From NCBI GenBank assembly GCA_003265685.1, contig KZ836107.1, positions 1-64,000 of the forward strand: a DNA stretch of 64,000 bases, written 5' to 3'. Under the pieces are notes generated by a model. The model was not told the origin of the DNA, made no database searches, and worked only from the letters and a program-made list of their open reading frames with translations. This document shows positions 9,706-18,310 of this stretch, piece after piece; the first letter of the stretch is position 1, and the number at the start of each line of letters is the position of its first letter. Made by a program: the position numbers and the translations under genes. This DNA comes from Piscinibacter caeni (lineage in GTDB: Bacteria > Pseudomonadota > Gammaproteobacteria > Burkholderiales > Burkholderiaceae_C).

Positions 9706-10397
9706 TGGATGAGACGAGGGGGTTCACGCCCGCGCTCGGCTTTCACCTGTTGACGCCGTTGTACGACCGCGTGGTGGCGGTGACCACGCGCGAGCGGACC
9801 TTCAAGGGTGCACTGCTCGATCAGTCAGTCATCGAGCCAGGCCAGCAAGTACTGGATGTCGGATGCGGCACCGGCACACTGGCGATAGCGGCACAGCGTC
9901 GAAAGCAGGGGGTGCGCGTGGCGGGGCTCGACGCCGACCCCACGGTTCTCGCCATTGCGACGCGCAAAGCACGCGAGGCGGGCGTCGACATCGCCTTCGA
10001 CCTGGGGCGCTCGTCCGCTCTGCCCTACTCCGACGCGCGCTTCGACCGTGTGCTGTCGAGCCTCTTCTTCCACCACCTGTCCTGGGGTGACAAGCTGCTG
10101 ACGGCGCGCCAGATGCACCGCGTACTGCGCCCCGCCGGGGAACTGCACGTCGCCGATTGGGGCCGCGCAGGCGGCCTGGCGAGCCGGACCGCCTTTCTGG
10201 CGATCCAGTTCCTGGACGGCTTCGACACCACAAGCGACAACGTTGCCGGACTGCTGCCGGTCGTGTTCGCGTCGGCGGGCTTCCGTCATGTCGAAGAGAC
10301 GCGCCGCATACCCACGGTCTTCGGCGTTGTCTCGCTGTATCGGGCCGTGAAGGGCGGGGCTTCGTCGGAACAGCACCCGGCTGGAAGCACGGCATGA
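9705..10397 (+). CDS. Class I SAM-dependent methyltransferase
   Basis: 230 aa Rossmann-fold methyltransferase with motif I LDVGCGTGT near 50-58, an acidic ribose-binding stretch (AGLDADPTVL), and motif IV/post-I region FDRVLSSLFFHHL. Related to UbiE/phospholipid N-methyltransferase-like enzymes; substrate unknown. Overlaps the neighbours at both ends. Adjacent D-2-hydroxyacid dehydrogenase and UbiB-like kinase make a quinone or lipid target conceivable but unproven. Confidence 0.8.
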   Translation: MDETRGFTPALGFHLLTPLYDRVVAVTTRERTFKGALLDQSVIEPGQQVLDVGCGTGTLAIAAQRRKQGVRVAGLDADPTVLAIATRKAREAGVDIAFDLGRSSALPYSDARFDRVLSSLFFHHLSWGDKLLTARQMHRVLRPAGELHVADWGRAGGLASRTAFLAIQFLDGFDTTSDNVAGLLPVVFASAGFRHVEETRRIPTVFGVVSLYRAVKGGASSEQHPAGSTA

Positions 10398-11455
10398 ACA
10401 CCTTACCCAGCCAGCACAAGCCGCCCCCAGGAGCGCCCGCGGAAGGCGCCCCTGGGGCCCTGCGAGTCTTGTTCGTCGACGTCGGACCCGATGACCGGGC
10501 CACGCTCGAACCGCTGTGCCCACGGTCGTGGTGGCCACGCTTCCTGCCCGACGCGCAACTCGACACCGACGACGGGGCGGCCGCGCTGGCGCAGGTGCTG
10601 TGCGTGTTCGTCCGCACGCCGGTGTCGCGCGAGTTGCTGCAGCGCATGCCCGCCCTGCGCCTGGTGGCAACACGCTCCGCCGGCGTCGACCACATCGACC
10701 TCGCGGCTTGCCGGGAACGCAACATCATGGTCAGTCACGTGCCCGACTATGGGGCCGCTACCGTCGCCGAACACACCTTCACGCTGCTGCTGGGGCTTGC
10801 CCGCCACCTGTGCGAGGCCCGCGCCCGGGCACTCCAGGGCAGCTTCTCGTACCGTGGCCTCACCGGCTTTGAGCTGGAAGGCAAGGTGATGGGTGTCGTC
10901 GGCTGTGGACGCATCGGAACGCATGTCGCGCGTATCGCGCACGGTTTCGGGATGAAAGTCGTGACGTTCGACCCACGACCGCGGCCGGAAGCCACGATTG
11001 CCCTTGGCATCGAGTTTGTCGGATGGTCCGAGTTGCTCGAGCGCAGCGACGTCCTGAGTCTCCACGTGCCGCTGAGCCCGGAGACGCACCACCTTCTTGA
11101 CGACGCGGCTTTCGCCCGCGTCAAGCCTGGCGTCTTGCTGCTCAACACCGCGCGCGGCGCGTTGATCGACGAGGAAGCGCTGCTGCGCGCGCTCGACCGC
11201 GGCACGGTCGCCGCAGCCGGTCTCGACGTGCTCGAGCACGAGGGCGGAGCCGCACCCGAGGCCCCCATGGGCTGCGGCGGCCTGGGCTGCGACCGCGGTT
11301 GGGTGGCGTCGCACCCGCTGTTGCGCCACCCGCGCGTGCTCGCGACACCCCATGTCGGCTTCAACACCCGTGAGGCGGTCGCGCGCATCCTGCACGAGAC
11401 GGTCGAGAACATCGCGGCCTGGCAGGCTGGCCGGCCTCGACACCGTGTGGCTTGA
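10394..11455 (+). CDS. D-2-hydroxyacid dehydrogenase (D-lactate dehydrogenase-like)
   Basis: 353 aa NAD-dependent oxidoreductase. Nucleotide motif GVVGCGRIGTHVA (about 173-185), catalytic Arg in NTARGALID, Glu in LDVLEHEGG and His in ATPHVGFNT. Overall order resembles D-lactate dehydrogenase LdhA, which would regenerate NAD+ from pyruvate in fermentation. An unusual Cys-containing insert (MGCGGLGC) sits between the catalytic Glu and His. ATGA overlap with the methyltransferase stop. Confidence 0.85.
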   Translation: MNTLPSQHKPPPGAPAEGAPGALRVLFVDVGPDDRATLEPLCPRSWWPRFLPDAQLDTDDGAAALAQVLCVFVRTPVSRELLQRMPALRLVATRSAGVDHIDLAACRERNIMVSHVPDYGAATVAEHTFTLLLGLARHLCEARARALQGSFSYRGLTGFELEGKVMGVVGCGRIGTHVARIAHGFGMKVVTFDPRPRPEATIALGIEFVGWSELLERSDVLSLHVPLSPETHHLLDDAAFARVKPGVLLLNTARGALIDEEALLRALDRGTVAAAGLDVLEHEGGAAPEAPMGCGGLGCDRGWVASHPLLRHPRVLATPHVGFNTREAVARILHETVENIAAWQAGRPRHRVA

Positions 11456-11456
11456 G

Positions 11457-13073
11457 ATGTTTGACACGGCACAGGCTCCTTCCACGCCGTCGCAACGCCG
11501 ATCCCCGGTGGGGCGCGCGCTCCGGATCGGTCTGGCCTTTGCCGGCTTCGTGCTGTGGTGGGCCTGGCACCGCGGCGTGATGCGTTGCGACGACCATCCC
11601 GTGGCCGAACGCTTCGCGGCCCTCCTGCAAGGGCTGGGCACCACCTTCGTCAAGCTTGGCCAGCATCTGAGCCTGCGCGCCGACCTGTTGCCTGACACGG
11701 CACAGCAAACCCTGGCGCGGCTGCAGGATCATGTGGGTGCGTTTCCATCGGAGCAGGCGCAATTGGCCGTCGAATCCGCGTTTGGCCGCCCCTGCTCGCA
11801 GCTCTTCACACGCTTCGACCTGGCACCGCTGGCCGCGGCGTCGGTGGCGCAAATCCACCGTGCCGCGCTTCCCGACGGCACCGAGGTCATCGTCAAGATC
11901 CGCCGGCCAGGCGCCGCCGAGGCCGTCGAATCCGACATGCGCATCCTGCACGCGGTTGCCACTGTGGCGCAGGCCTTGCTCCCACCGCTGCGGCGCTGGG
12001 GCCTCGTGGCGATCGTCGACGAGATCGCCGGCAACCTGCGGCTCGAGATGGACCTCGCGCGCGAGGCTCGCTTCGTGCGGCGTTTTGCCGATGCGTGGCG
12101 CGGCTCGCCCGACGTCGACATCCCGGACGTGGTCGACGGCCTGTGTGCATCTTCCGTCATGGTGCAGCGCTTCAGCAGCGGCATGCGTATCGACGCCGCC
12201 GCCGCGCCCGAACGCGAGGCCTGCGCGCGCCGCCTCGTCGACAGCTACGTGACGCAGCTCTTCGAGCACGGCTTGTTCCATGGCGATCCCCATCCGGGCA
12301 ACCTGTTCGTGATGGCCGACGGGCGGATCTGCTTCCACGACTTCGGCATCGTCGGCCGCCTGGACCGCCGCCTGCGCGGCGCGCTGACGGCGTTCGCGCT
12401 CGCGTTCGTCGAGCAGGACGCCGACTGGGTGGTCGATGCCTGGCTCGACATGGGCCTGATGGGGGCGCAGGTGGAGCGCCGCGCCTTCCTGCCGGTGGTG
12501 CAGTCGCTGCTGGCCGATTGTGCGGAGCGGCCGCTGCGCGACTGGTCGCTGCCGGCTGCGCTGGGACGGCTGGTCGCCGCCGGCCGCTCACAGGCGGTAC
12601 GCCTGCCCACGGACCTGCTCGTCCTGACCCGCACGATGCTGCTGCTCGAGGGAACGGTCCGCGCACTGGCGCCGGCGCTCTCGATCTTCGAGACGCTGTC
12701 GCGCCATGCCTCGGCCGGCCCGCTCCGGCAGGCGCCGCAGCCGGAAGCATCGAAGCGCCTGGCCTTCGAGATGAGCAGCGCGGCGAGCGCCCTGCCCGCG
12801 CTGCTGGCGCAGCGGCTGCACGGCGCACTCGCCCGCGGGCGCCTGTTCGAGATCGCGATCGTGCCCGACGCGCGCCTGCAGGAAGGTGTCGACTGCGCCA
12901 GCCGGCGCATTGCGCTCGCGCTGGTGACGCTCGGGCTGTACATCGCCTCGAGCCTGCTGATGCAGCACGCCGTGGGCCCGCAATGGGGCAGCATGCCGCT
13001 GCTCGCGCTGGCGGGTTATGCGCTCGCCATCCGGTTCACGTTTTCCATCGCCCGCGGGCGCGCGCTGCGCTGA
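11457..13073 (+). CDS. ABC1/UbiB-family atypical kinase
   Basis: 538 aa. Contains the family-defining KxGQ motif (FVKLGQHLSLR), AAASVAQIH, the ATP-site lysine in VIVKIRRPG, and the catalytic stretch HGDPHPGNLFV...HDFG. Two hydrophobic segments close the C-terminus. UbiB proteins are membrane ATPases needed for ubiquinone synthesis or lipid movement; here it is probably an accessory paralog of the housekeeping UbiB. First gene after the dehydrogenase (1 nt gap) and before gap2 (29 nt). Confidence 0.85.
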   Translation: MFDTAQAPSTPSQRRSPVGRALRIGLAFAGFVLWWAWHRGVMRCDDHPVAERFAALLQGLGTTFVKLGQHLSLRADLLPDTAQQTLARLQDHVGAFPSEQAQLAVESAFGRPCSQLFTRFDLAPLAAASVAQIHRAALPDGTEVIVKIRRPGAAEAVESDMRILHAVATVAQALLPPLRRWGLVAIVDEIAGNLRLEMDLAREARFVRRFADAWRGSPDVDIPDVVDGLCASSVMVQRFSSGMRIDAAAAPEREACARRLVDSYVTQLFEHGLFHGDPHPGNLFVMADGRICFHDFGIVGRLDRRLRGALTAFALAFVEQDADWVVDAWLDMGLMGAQVERRAFLPVVQSLLADCAERPLRDWSLPAALGRLVAAGRSQAVRLPTDLLVLTRTMLLLEGTVRALAPALSIFETLSRHASAGPLRQAPQPEASKRLAFEMSSAASALPALLAQRLHGALARGRLFEIAIVPDARLQEGVDCASRRIALALVTLGLYIASSLLMQHAVGPQWGSMPLLALAGYALAIRFTFSIARGRALR

Positions 13074-13102
13074 CCGGGGAATTCGCCGTCAAAGGAGTGG
13101 AC

Positions 13103-14137
13103 ATGGACAGGATCAGGGTTGCCGTCAACGGCTACGGAGTCATCGGCAAGCGCGTCGCCGACGCGGTTCGCCTGCAGGACGACATGACGCTCGCCGGCGT
13201 GGCCGACATCGTCGACGACTACCGGCTGCAGGTCGCGGCCGGCGCCAGGTTGCCCGTCCATGCGGCGACGCCGCAGGCCGAGGCGCCGATGCGCGCAGCC
13301 GGCATCGCGGTTGCGGGCAGCCTCGCCGAACTGCTCGCGCAATCCGATGTCGTCGTTGACTGCACGCCGAAGAAGGTGGCCACGATCAACAAGGGCGTGT
13401 ACGAGGCGGCTGGCGTGAAGGCCATCTTCCACGGCGGCGAATCGCATGCGCTCACCGGACATTCCTTCGTCGCGCAGGCGAACTATGCGTCGGCCCTGGG
13501 GCGCTCGTCGACGCGCGTCGTGTCGTGCAACACGACATCGATCGTTCGCACGCTCGGGGCGCTCAAGGCGGCGGGCCTGCTCAAGCGTGCGCGCGGCACG
13601 CTGATCCGTCGCGCCTCCGACCCCTGGGAGGCGCATGCCGACGGCATCGTCAACACGGTGGTCCCCGAGAAAGTCATTCCCAGCCATCAGGGCCCGGACG
13701 CCCGCACCGTCATCCCCGATCTCGATGTCGTGACGATCGCCGTGAAGGCCGCACACAACTCCAGCCACCTGCACACCTGGTGGGTTGAACTCACCCGGCC
13801 GGCGACGCGCGATGAGGTTCTCGCGGCATTCCAGGCGGCCCCGCGGATCGCGTTCGTGCGTTCGTCGGACGGGATCGTGGCACTGAACAGCACGGTCGAG
13901 CTGATGTCCGACCTTGGCCGCCCGCGCGGCGACATGTGGGAGGTGGCGCTGTGGGAGGACGTGCTGGCCGTCGATGGCGACCAGGCGTACTACACCTACC
14001 AGGTCTTCAACCAGGCGATCGTGATCCCGGAAACCATCGACGCGATCCGGGCTCTGACCGGCATCGAGACGGACCCGGCGAGGTCCATCGCGAAGACCGA
14101 CGCCTCGCTGGGAATGCGGCGCGACTTCCTGCGCTGA
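13103..14137 (+). CDS. gap2: Type II (archaeal-type) glyceraldehyde-3-phosphate dehydrogenase
   Basis: 344 aa. VAVNGYGVIGKRVADAV at the N-terminus is the NAD(P) fold and SCNTTSIVRTL carries the catalytic Cys142; the sequence follows the archaeal type II GAPDH pattern (DCTPKK, HNSSHLHTWW, PENIDA-like PETIDA) rather than bacterial GapA. It would oxidise glyceraldehyde 3-phosphate, a phosphoketolase product, to a 1,3-bisphosphoglycerate-level intermediate. Start is fixed by AAAGGAG at 13091-13097. A decayed partial copy lies at 18311-18669. The archaeal affinity suggests horizontal origin. Confidence 0.9.
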   Translation: MDRIRVAVNGYGVIGKRVADAVRLQDDMTLAGVADIVDDYRLQVAAGARLPVHAATPQAEAPMRAAGIAVAGSLAELLAQSDVVVDCTPKKVATINKGVYEAAGVKAIFHGGESHALTGHSFVAQANYASALGRSSTRVVSCNTTSIVRTLGALKAAGLLKRARGTLIRRASDPWEAHADGIVNTVVPEKVIPSHQGPDARTVIPDLDVVTIAVKAAHNSSHLHTWWVELTRPATRDEVLAAFQAAPRIAFVRSSDGIVALNSTVELMSDLGRPRGDMWEVALWEDVLAVDGDQAYYTYQVFNQAIVIPETIDAIRALTGIETDPARSIAKTDASLGMRRDFLR

Positions 14138-14162
14138 CGCAGCAGGGTCTGGAAGGTTCCCA

Positions 14163-14396
14163 GTGTCCCTTGACCTGAATTTCCTCGGCAGCACAGCCGG
14201 TGCCTGGTGGCTGTTCTGGGTTGCCGTTGCCGGCTGGGTCATCTTCCTGGGCCAAGGCTCGTTCGGGAAGACCGGCAGTCGTCGCGGCGCAGCTCACGAG
14301 GAACTCTTGCGGCGCCTGGAGGATGGCGAGATCTCGTTGGAGGACTACGAGCGGCGCCTTCGCTTGCTCGGCGACGACCCGAGCCAATCGCGCTGA
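14163..14396 (+). CDS. Small SHOCT-domain membrane protein A
   Basis: 77 aa: one hydrophobic helix (AWWLFWVAVAGWVIFLG), then a SHOCT-like motif (HEELLRRLEDGEISLEDYERRLRLL) at the C-terminus. SHOCT motifs are short oligomerisation or membrane-tethering helices. GTG start with GGAAGG at 14151-14156. A second protein of the same architecture is encoded at 15462-15701. Confidence 0.75.
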   Translation: MSLDLNFLGSTAGAWWLFWVAVAGWVIFLGQGSFGKTGSRRGAAHEELLRRLEDGEISLEDYERRLRLLGDDPSQSR

Positions 14397-14569
14397 GCTG
14401 CATCAACACGCCGCGGTGCTGTCTGCTCAAGATGCTGAAACCAGGGCAGCTTCTTTCGCACCAACGCAGGCATGGTCATGGATTCTTTCCGGCGGCTTGT
14501 GTCCGGTATGTATCCCCGCACCGACACCCGTCGGGCGCGGGCTTCTCATCACATCACTCAGGAGTCTTC

Positions 14570-14977
14570 ATGAAATCCATCCGTACGTTCACGGTCCTCG
14601 CCATGTTGGCAGCCGCTGCGCCGGCATGGGCGCAATCAACCGCGACTCAGGCACCGGCAACGCCGTCAGCCTGGAGCCAGAACATGGACAAGCAGATGCA
14701 GTCCATGCAGGAGATGCGCAACAAGCTGCTCGCGGCACGCACGCCGGAAGAGCGCAGCAAGCTCATGGCCGAGCAAATGAAGCTGATGCAAGGCGGCATG
14801 GACATGATGGGCAGCATGGGCATGGGAGGCATGCGCGGGATGGGACCGATGGCGGCCGCGAGCGCACCGATGGACATGACCACGCGCCAGCAGATGATGG
14901 AAAAGCGCATGGAGATGATGCAGTCGATGATGCAGATGATGATGGACCGCACGGCGCCTGCGCCGGCGGCCAAGTGA
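14570..14977 (+). CDS. Exported Met-rich protein
   Basis: 135 aa with a clear signal peptide (cleavage after AWA at about 20). The mature part is extremely Met-rich (repeated MGSMGMGGM and [10 protein letters not shown] runs), a composition seen in periplasmic Cu(I)/Ag(I)-binding proteins. Helical with charged residues ([14 protein letters not shown]). AGGAG five nt before the ATG. Function inferred only from composition and metal-related neighbours. Confidence 0.65.
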   Translation: MKSIRTFTVLAMLAAAAPAWAQSTATQAPATPSAWSQNMDKQMQSMQEMRNKLLAARTPEERSKLMAEQMKLMQGGMDMMGSMGMGGMRGMGPMAAASAPMDMTTRQQMMEKRMEMMQSMMQMMMDRTAPAPAAK

Positions 14978-14990
14978 CGGGAGCCGCATC

Positions 14991-15437
14991 GTGACGAACT
15001 CCAACAACCCTACCCGCACCGCCGCGCCGTCGGCCTACGGCTTCCATGGCGTGCTGCGGGAGCGCGACTTCGGCCGAGCTGTCGAGCAGGTCACGGCCGC
15101 CCTCAAGTCCGAAGGCTTCGGTGTCCTGACCGAGATCGACGTTCAGGCCACGATGAAGGCCAAACTCGGGATCGACGTACCGCCCTACCGGATTCTGGGC
15201 GCCTGCAACCCGCCCCTCGCACACCGTGCGCTGACAGCCGAGCCGGACATCGGCTTGCTGCTGCCGTGCAATGTCGTTGTTCGCCAGGAGACTGACGGTC
15301 GGCTGGTGGTCGGCTTCATGGACCCCGAGGCCGTCTTGCAGTTGACGGCGCATCCGGAGGTCGCTGCAGTGGCCCAGGAAGTGAGAGGCAAGTTGCAGCG
15401 CGTGCGTTCGGCGCTCGACGGCACAACGACCGACTGA
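14991..15437 (+). CDS. DUF302 protein
   Basis: 148 aa. The body ([25 protein letters not shown] ... [16 protein letters not shown] ... [10 protein letters not shown]) matches the DUF302 pattern, including the conserved ACNPP. Cytoplasmic or peripheral, function unknown; the family is often found near sulfur, metal and low-oxygen genes. GTG start with ACGGGAG at 14977-14983, 13 nt after the Met-rich gene. Confidence 0.8.
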   Translation: MTNSNNPTRTAAPSAYGFHGVLRERDFGRAVEQVTAALKSEGFGVLTEIDVQATMKAKLGIDVPPYRILGACNPPLAHRALTAEPDIGLLLPCNVVVRQETDGRLVVGFMDPEAVLQLTAHPEVAAVAQEVRGKLQRVRSALDGTTTD

Positions 15438-15461
15438 CGCAACGCGGCTCGAGGAGCACTG

Positions 15462-15701
15462 ATGTACTTCGGCAATGGTTTCTACATGGGCGGCATGCAC
15501 GGGCTGTGGTGGCTCTTCTGGATCGTGCTGATCGGCGCATTGGTCTATGCGGCATGGGGTCGTCCGTCAGGGCGTCGGCGCGGTTCAAGACAGACACCGC
15601 ACGACGTGCTGCGGCGACGCCTTGCCAGCGGCCAGATCGACGCGCAGGAGTACGAGCAGCGAAAGGCCTTGCTCGACCGCGACGCCGGCAGTTCGGGCTG
15701 A
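15462..15701 (+). CDS. Small SHOCT-domain membrane protein B
   Basis: 79 aa with Gly/Met-rich start, one membrane helix (LWWLFWIVLIGALVYAAWG) and a C-terminal SHOCT motif (DVLRRRLASGQIDAQEYEQRKALL). Same architecture as the product of 14163-14396, so probable paralog separated by two genes. GAGGAG at about 15452-15457 precedes the ATG. Confidence 0.75.
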   Translation: MYFGNGFYMGGMHGLWWLFWIVLIGALVYAAWGRPSGRRRGSRQTPHDVLRRRLASGQIDAQEYEQRKALLDRDAGSSG

Positions 15702-15731
15702 GCCGCCCCATGATGTGAGCTGTCGCACGCG

Positions 15732-16328
15732 ATGGACATCGTTGCACACTCCTTGTGGGCCGGCTTGGGCGTCGCGGCGGCGGCGCGCCGTTGGCCCGTC
15801 AGCACCAGCCAGGCGCGCACAGCCGTCGCGCTCGCGGCACTGCCCGACATCGGACACCTGATTCCCATCGCCCTCTGGGGACTGCCGGGCGGCGGCACAT
15901 GGGCGGCACTCCAGGGCTATGCGTTCACGACGCCGGGCGCCGAGCCATGGTTGCCGGCCGCCGTGCAGGCGTGGTCGCACACCTTGCACTGTGTGATGCA
16001 CAGCGCCGTCGTCGCCTCCGTCGTCACGATGCTCGCCTGGTTTCGAGGGCGATGGCTGCTGGTTCCGCTGGCCGGCTGGTGGTCGCACATCGTGATCGAC
16101 GTCTTCACGCACTCGAGCGAGTACTACCCGTCGCCGGTGCTCTATCCGATCACCGATCGAGGATTCGACGGCATCGCCTGGCCCACGCCCTGGTTCATGG
16201 CGCTGAACTACGCGGTGCTCGGCGTTGCGGGCCTGTGGCTGTGGCGTTCCTCGCGCGCGCGTGAGGCGTCGGGTCTCGCCTCTGAGAACGTTGATCCAGT
16301 TCAAGGACCGGCCACGCCGAAGCAATGA
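15732..16328 (+). CDS. Membrane-bound metal-dependent hydrolase-like protein (YdjM/DUF457 type)
   Basis: 198 aa with about five hydrophobic segments. Conserved His/Asp positions in AHSLWAGL, ALPDIGHL and WWSHIVIDVFTHSSEYYPSP match the YdjM/DUF457 pattern of inner-membrane proteins thought to bind metal. Biochemical role unknown. The stop overlaps the ATG of the next ORF (ATGA at 16325-16328). Confidence 0.6.
   Translation: MDIVAHSLWAGLGVAAAARRWPVSTSQARTAVALAALPDIGHLIPIALWGLPGGGTWAALQGYAFTTPGAEPWLPAAVQAWSHTLHCVMHSAVVASVVTMLAWFRGRWLLVPLAGWWSHIVIDVFTHSSEYYPSPVLYPITDRGFDGIAWPTPWFMALNYAVLGVAGLWLWRSSRAREASGLASENVDPVQGPATPKQ
16291..16304 (+). promoter_or_regulatory. Possible FNR/ANR-type box (9 of 10)
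   Basis: TTGATCCAGTTCAA fits TTGAT-N4-ATCAA with one mismatch. It lies inside the end of the preceding coding region and before the CopL-like ORF, whose paralog at 43478-43894 is preceded by a perfect box. A -10 at the class II distance (16327-16332, GACATT) is poor, so the site may be chance. Confidence 0.3.
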
Positions 16329-16795
16329 CATTGATCGGATCGATGTTCGTGCAGCCCATGCCCCTCTTCGCGCGCACCCGCACCCGCCGACGCACCGCCA
16401 TCGTGATGCTCGGCGTGTGGGTGTTGGCGTTGCTGGTCGGCATTGCCAACGCGTGCGCGTCCGGTAGGCCTGACTCGTCGCATGCCAGCGGCGAGCACCA
16501 GGCGACCATGGCCGGGCATGATCACGGCGCTGGTGCGTCGACCGGCACCGAACAGGCCCGCGGTGCCGACGGGTCACGCACGCTCAAGCCGGCGTGCCAG
16601 AAGTTCTGCGACGACGAAGTCACGCCGGTAGTCAAGCACGACAAGGCCCTCGAGGTCGCGCCCATGGCAAGCTCGACCACGGCAGTGATCTGGAGCTCGC
16701 CGCCCTCTGCGGCCTTGGTCCTGCAAGCCCGCCTGGGCGCTGCGCCTCCTCCGGAGGCGCCGCTCACCATGCGATTCATGCGCTTGACCATTTAG
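16325..16795 (+). CDS. Exported CopL-like/DUF2946-like protein
   Basis: Up to 156 aa. ATG 16325 overlaps the previous stop; ATG 16358 (MPLFARTRTRRR) gives an N-terminus aligned with the paralog at 43478-43894. Basic start, one hydrophobic segment ending GIANACA, a His-rich stretch (HDHG), a CQKFCDD pair and a C-terminal RFMRLTI. The two share hydrophobic-ANACA, CxxFC and a closing P..R(F)xRL. Such small Cys/His proteins accompany copper genes; proposed role is metal sensing or binding in the periplasm. Confidence 0.6.
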   Translation: MTLIGSMFVQPMPLFARTRTRRRTAIVMLGVWVLALLVGIANACASGRPDSSHASGEHQATMAGHDHGAGASTGTEQARGADGSRTLKPACQKFCDDEVTPVVKHDKALEVAPMASSTTAVIWSSPPSAALVLQARLGAAPPPEAPLTMRFMRLTI

Positions 16796-16924
16796 ACCCG
16801 GGACGGGTCGCTCGCGCCCCCACGCGCGCTTCAGCCTCGCTCTGAGGCGCCCATTGCATCGGCTCGTGCAACGTGCTCGCCACGGGCGCACGCACGCCTT
16901 CACTTCATGCCCACGGAGACTCCC

Positions 16925-18280
16925 ATGGCCTCGTCACGTTTACAGCCGAGCCCGTCTCGGCACGCGCTGCATCTCTGGTTCTTGTTCTCGCTGTTCCTGT
17001 TCACCCTCATGCCGCGGACCGCTCATGCCGTGCCGAGCTTCGCGCGCCAGACCGGCATGCAGTGCTCCGGCTGCCACACCGTGTTCCCGCAGTTGAACAG
17101 CTTCGGGCGTCAGTTCAAGCTGCAGGCCTACACGCTGGGCAATGCGAACGCCGATGCCGCGTTCCCCGCCAATCTCCCGGTTTCGGCCATCCTTCAGATC
17201 ACGCGCACCTCGACCGCGAGCACCTCCGGGGCCGACGCGGAGATGCTGCCGCGCGATCGGCAGACCATCGCGCAGACGGCGGGCGTCTACTACGCAGGAC
17301 GAATCACCGAGCGCACGGGCGCGATGGTCCAGTACGGCCGTGACGGCATCGAGCGCCGGTGGGGCGTGGAGATGGCCGACATACGGTTTGCCGACTCCAC
17401 GACGATCGCAGGCGGCCGCGACCTGTTGTTCGGCGTCACGCTGAACAACGCGCCGACGCTCACGGATGTGTGGAACAGCACGCCGATGTGGAGCTTTCCG
17501 CACGTCGACTCCGCCGGCGTGATGCCGGCCGCGAGCACGATGCTCGACATGCAGTTGAACTCGCAGGTCGGCGGGGTTACGGCCTATGCCCTCTTTGACA
17601 ACCTCGTGTACGCCGAGGCCGGCTTCTATCGGTCCGCGAAGACCGGCGTGATGAGGCCGCTGGGCTGGGGCGTCGAGAAAACGCGGGTCGTCGATGGATA
17701 CGCTCCCTACTGGCGCCTCGCGCTCCAGCGCGAGTTCGGATCGCACAGCGTCGCCGCCGGCCTGCTCGGTCTGAACACCAAGGTCTGGCTCGATCCGAAT
17801 GACCCCTCGATGTACAGCGATCGGTTTCGTGACATCGCGTTCGATGCCCAGTACCAGTACATCGACGGTGCGCATGCCTTCTCGAGCCAGGCGCTGTACA
17901 CGCGTGAACGGCAGCGTCTGACGGCCGGCTTCGCGCAAGGGATGGCATCCAACGAGAGCAACTCCCTCAAGACTGCCCGCATCGGAGCCCACTACGCCTA
18001 CCGCCGCACGCTTGGTGGCGGGGTTCAGGTGTTCTCGACGCGCGGCAGCGCCGACTCGATGCGCTACGGGATGGGTCCGGTCATGGGCAGCGCCAACGGC
18101 AGGCCGGACACCGCCGGTTGGGTTGCCGAGTTGGACTACCTTCCCGTCGAGAACGTCAAGCTGGCCCTGCGACGCACTGCCTATCGCAAGTTCAACGGCG
18201 GCAGCACGGATTACGACGGCTTCGGCCGCAACGCCGCCGACAACAACAACTGGTTCCTGATGGGGTGGTTCATGTTCTGA
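16925..18280 (+). CDS. Cyc2-like porin-cytochrome c (monoheme, outer membrane)
   Basis: 451 aa. Signal peptide ends AHA at about 35; the mature N-terminus is VPSFARQTGMQCSGCH with one heme motif CSGCH at 47-51, followed by FPQLNSFGRQFK. This FARQTGxxCxxCH...FGRxFK layout is the hallmark of Cyc2-type fused cytochrome-porins. The rest (about 80-451) alternates amphipathic strands and ends in WFLMGWFMF, an outer-membrane barrel C-terminus. Cyc2 moves electrons across the outer membrane from Fe(II); substrate here is unknown. ATG 16925 is chosen over 16907 because GGAG at 16915-16918 is spaced for it. No cytochrome partner is adjacent. Confidence 0.72.
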   Translation: MASSRLQPSPSRHALHLWFLFSLFLFTLMPRTAHAVPSFARQTGMQCSGCHTVFPQLNSFGRQFKLQAYTLGNANADAAFPANLPVSAILQITRTSTASTSGADAEMLPRDRQTIAQTAGVYYAGRITERTGAMVQYGRDGIERRWGVEMADIRFADSTTIAGGRDLLFGVTLNNAPTLTDVWNSTPMWSFPHVDSAGVMPAASTMLDMQLNSQVGGVTAYALFDNLVYAEAGFYRSAKTGVMRPLGWGVEKTRVVDGYAPYWRLALQREFGSHSVAAGLLGLNTKVWLDPNDPSMYSDRFRDIAFDAQYQYIDGAHAFSSQALYTRERQRLTAGFAQGMASNESNSLKTARIGAHYAYRRTLGGGVQVFSTRGSADSMRYGMGPVMGSANGRPDTAGWVAELDYLPVENVKLALRRTAYRKFNGGSTDYDGFGRNAADNNNWFLMGWFMF

Positions 18281-18310
18281 GTACAGAGGCCTTACCCAAC
18301 GGTCGGAGTT

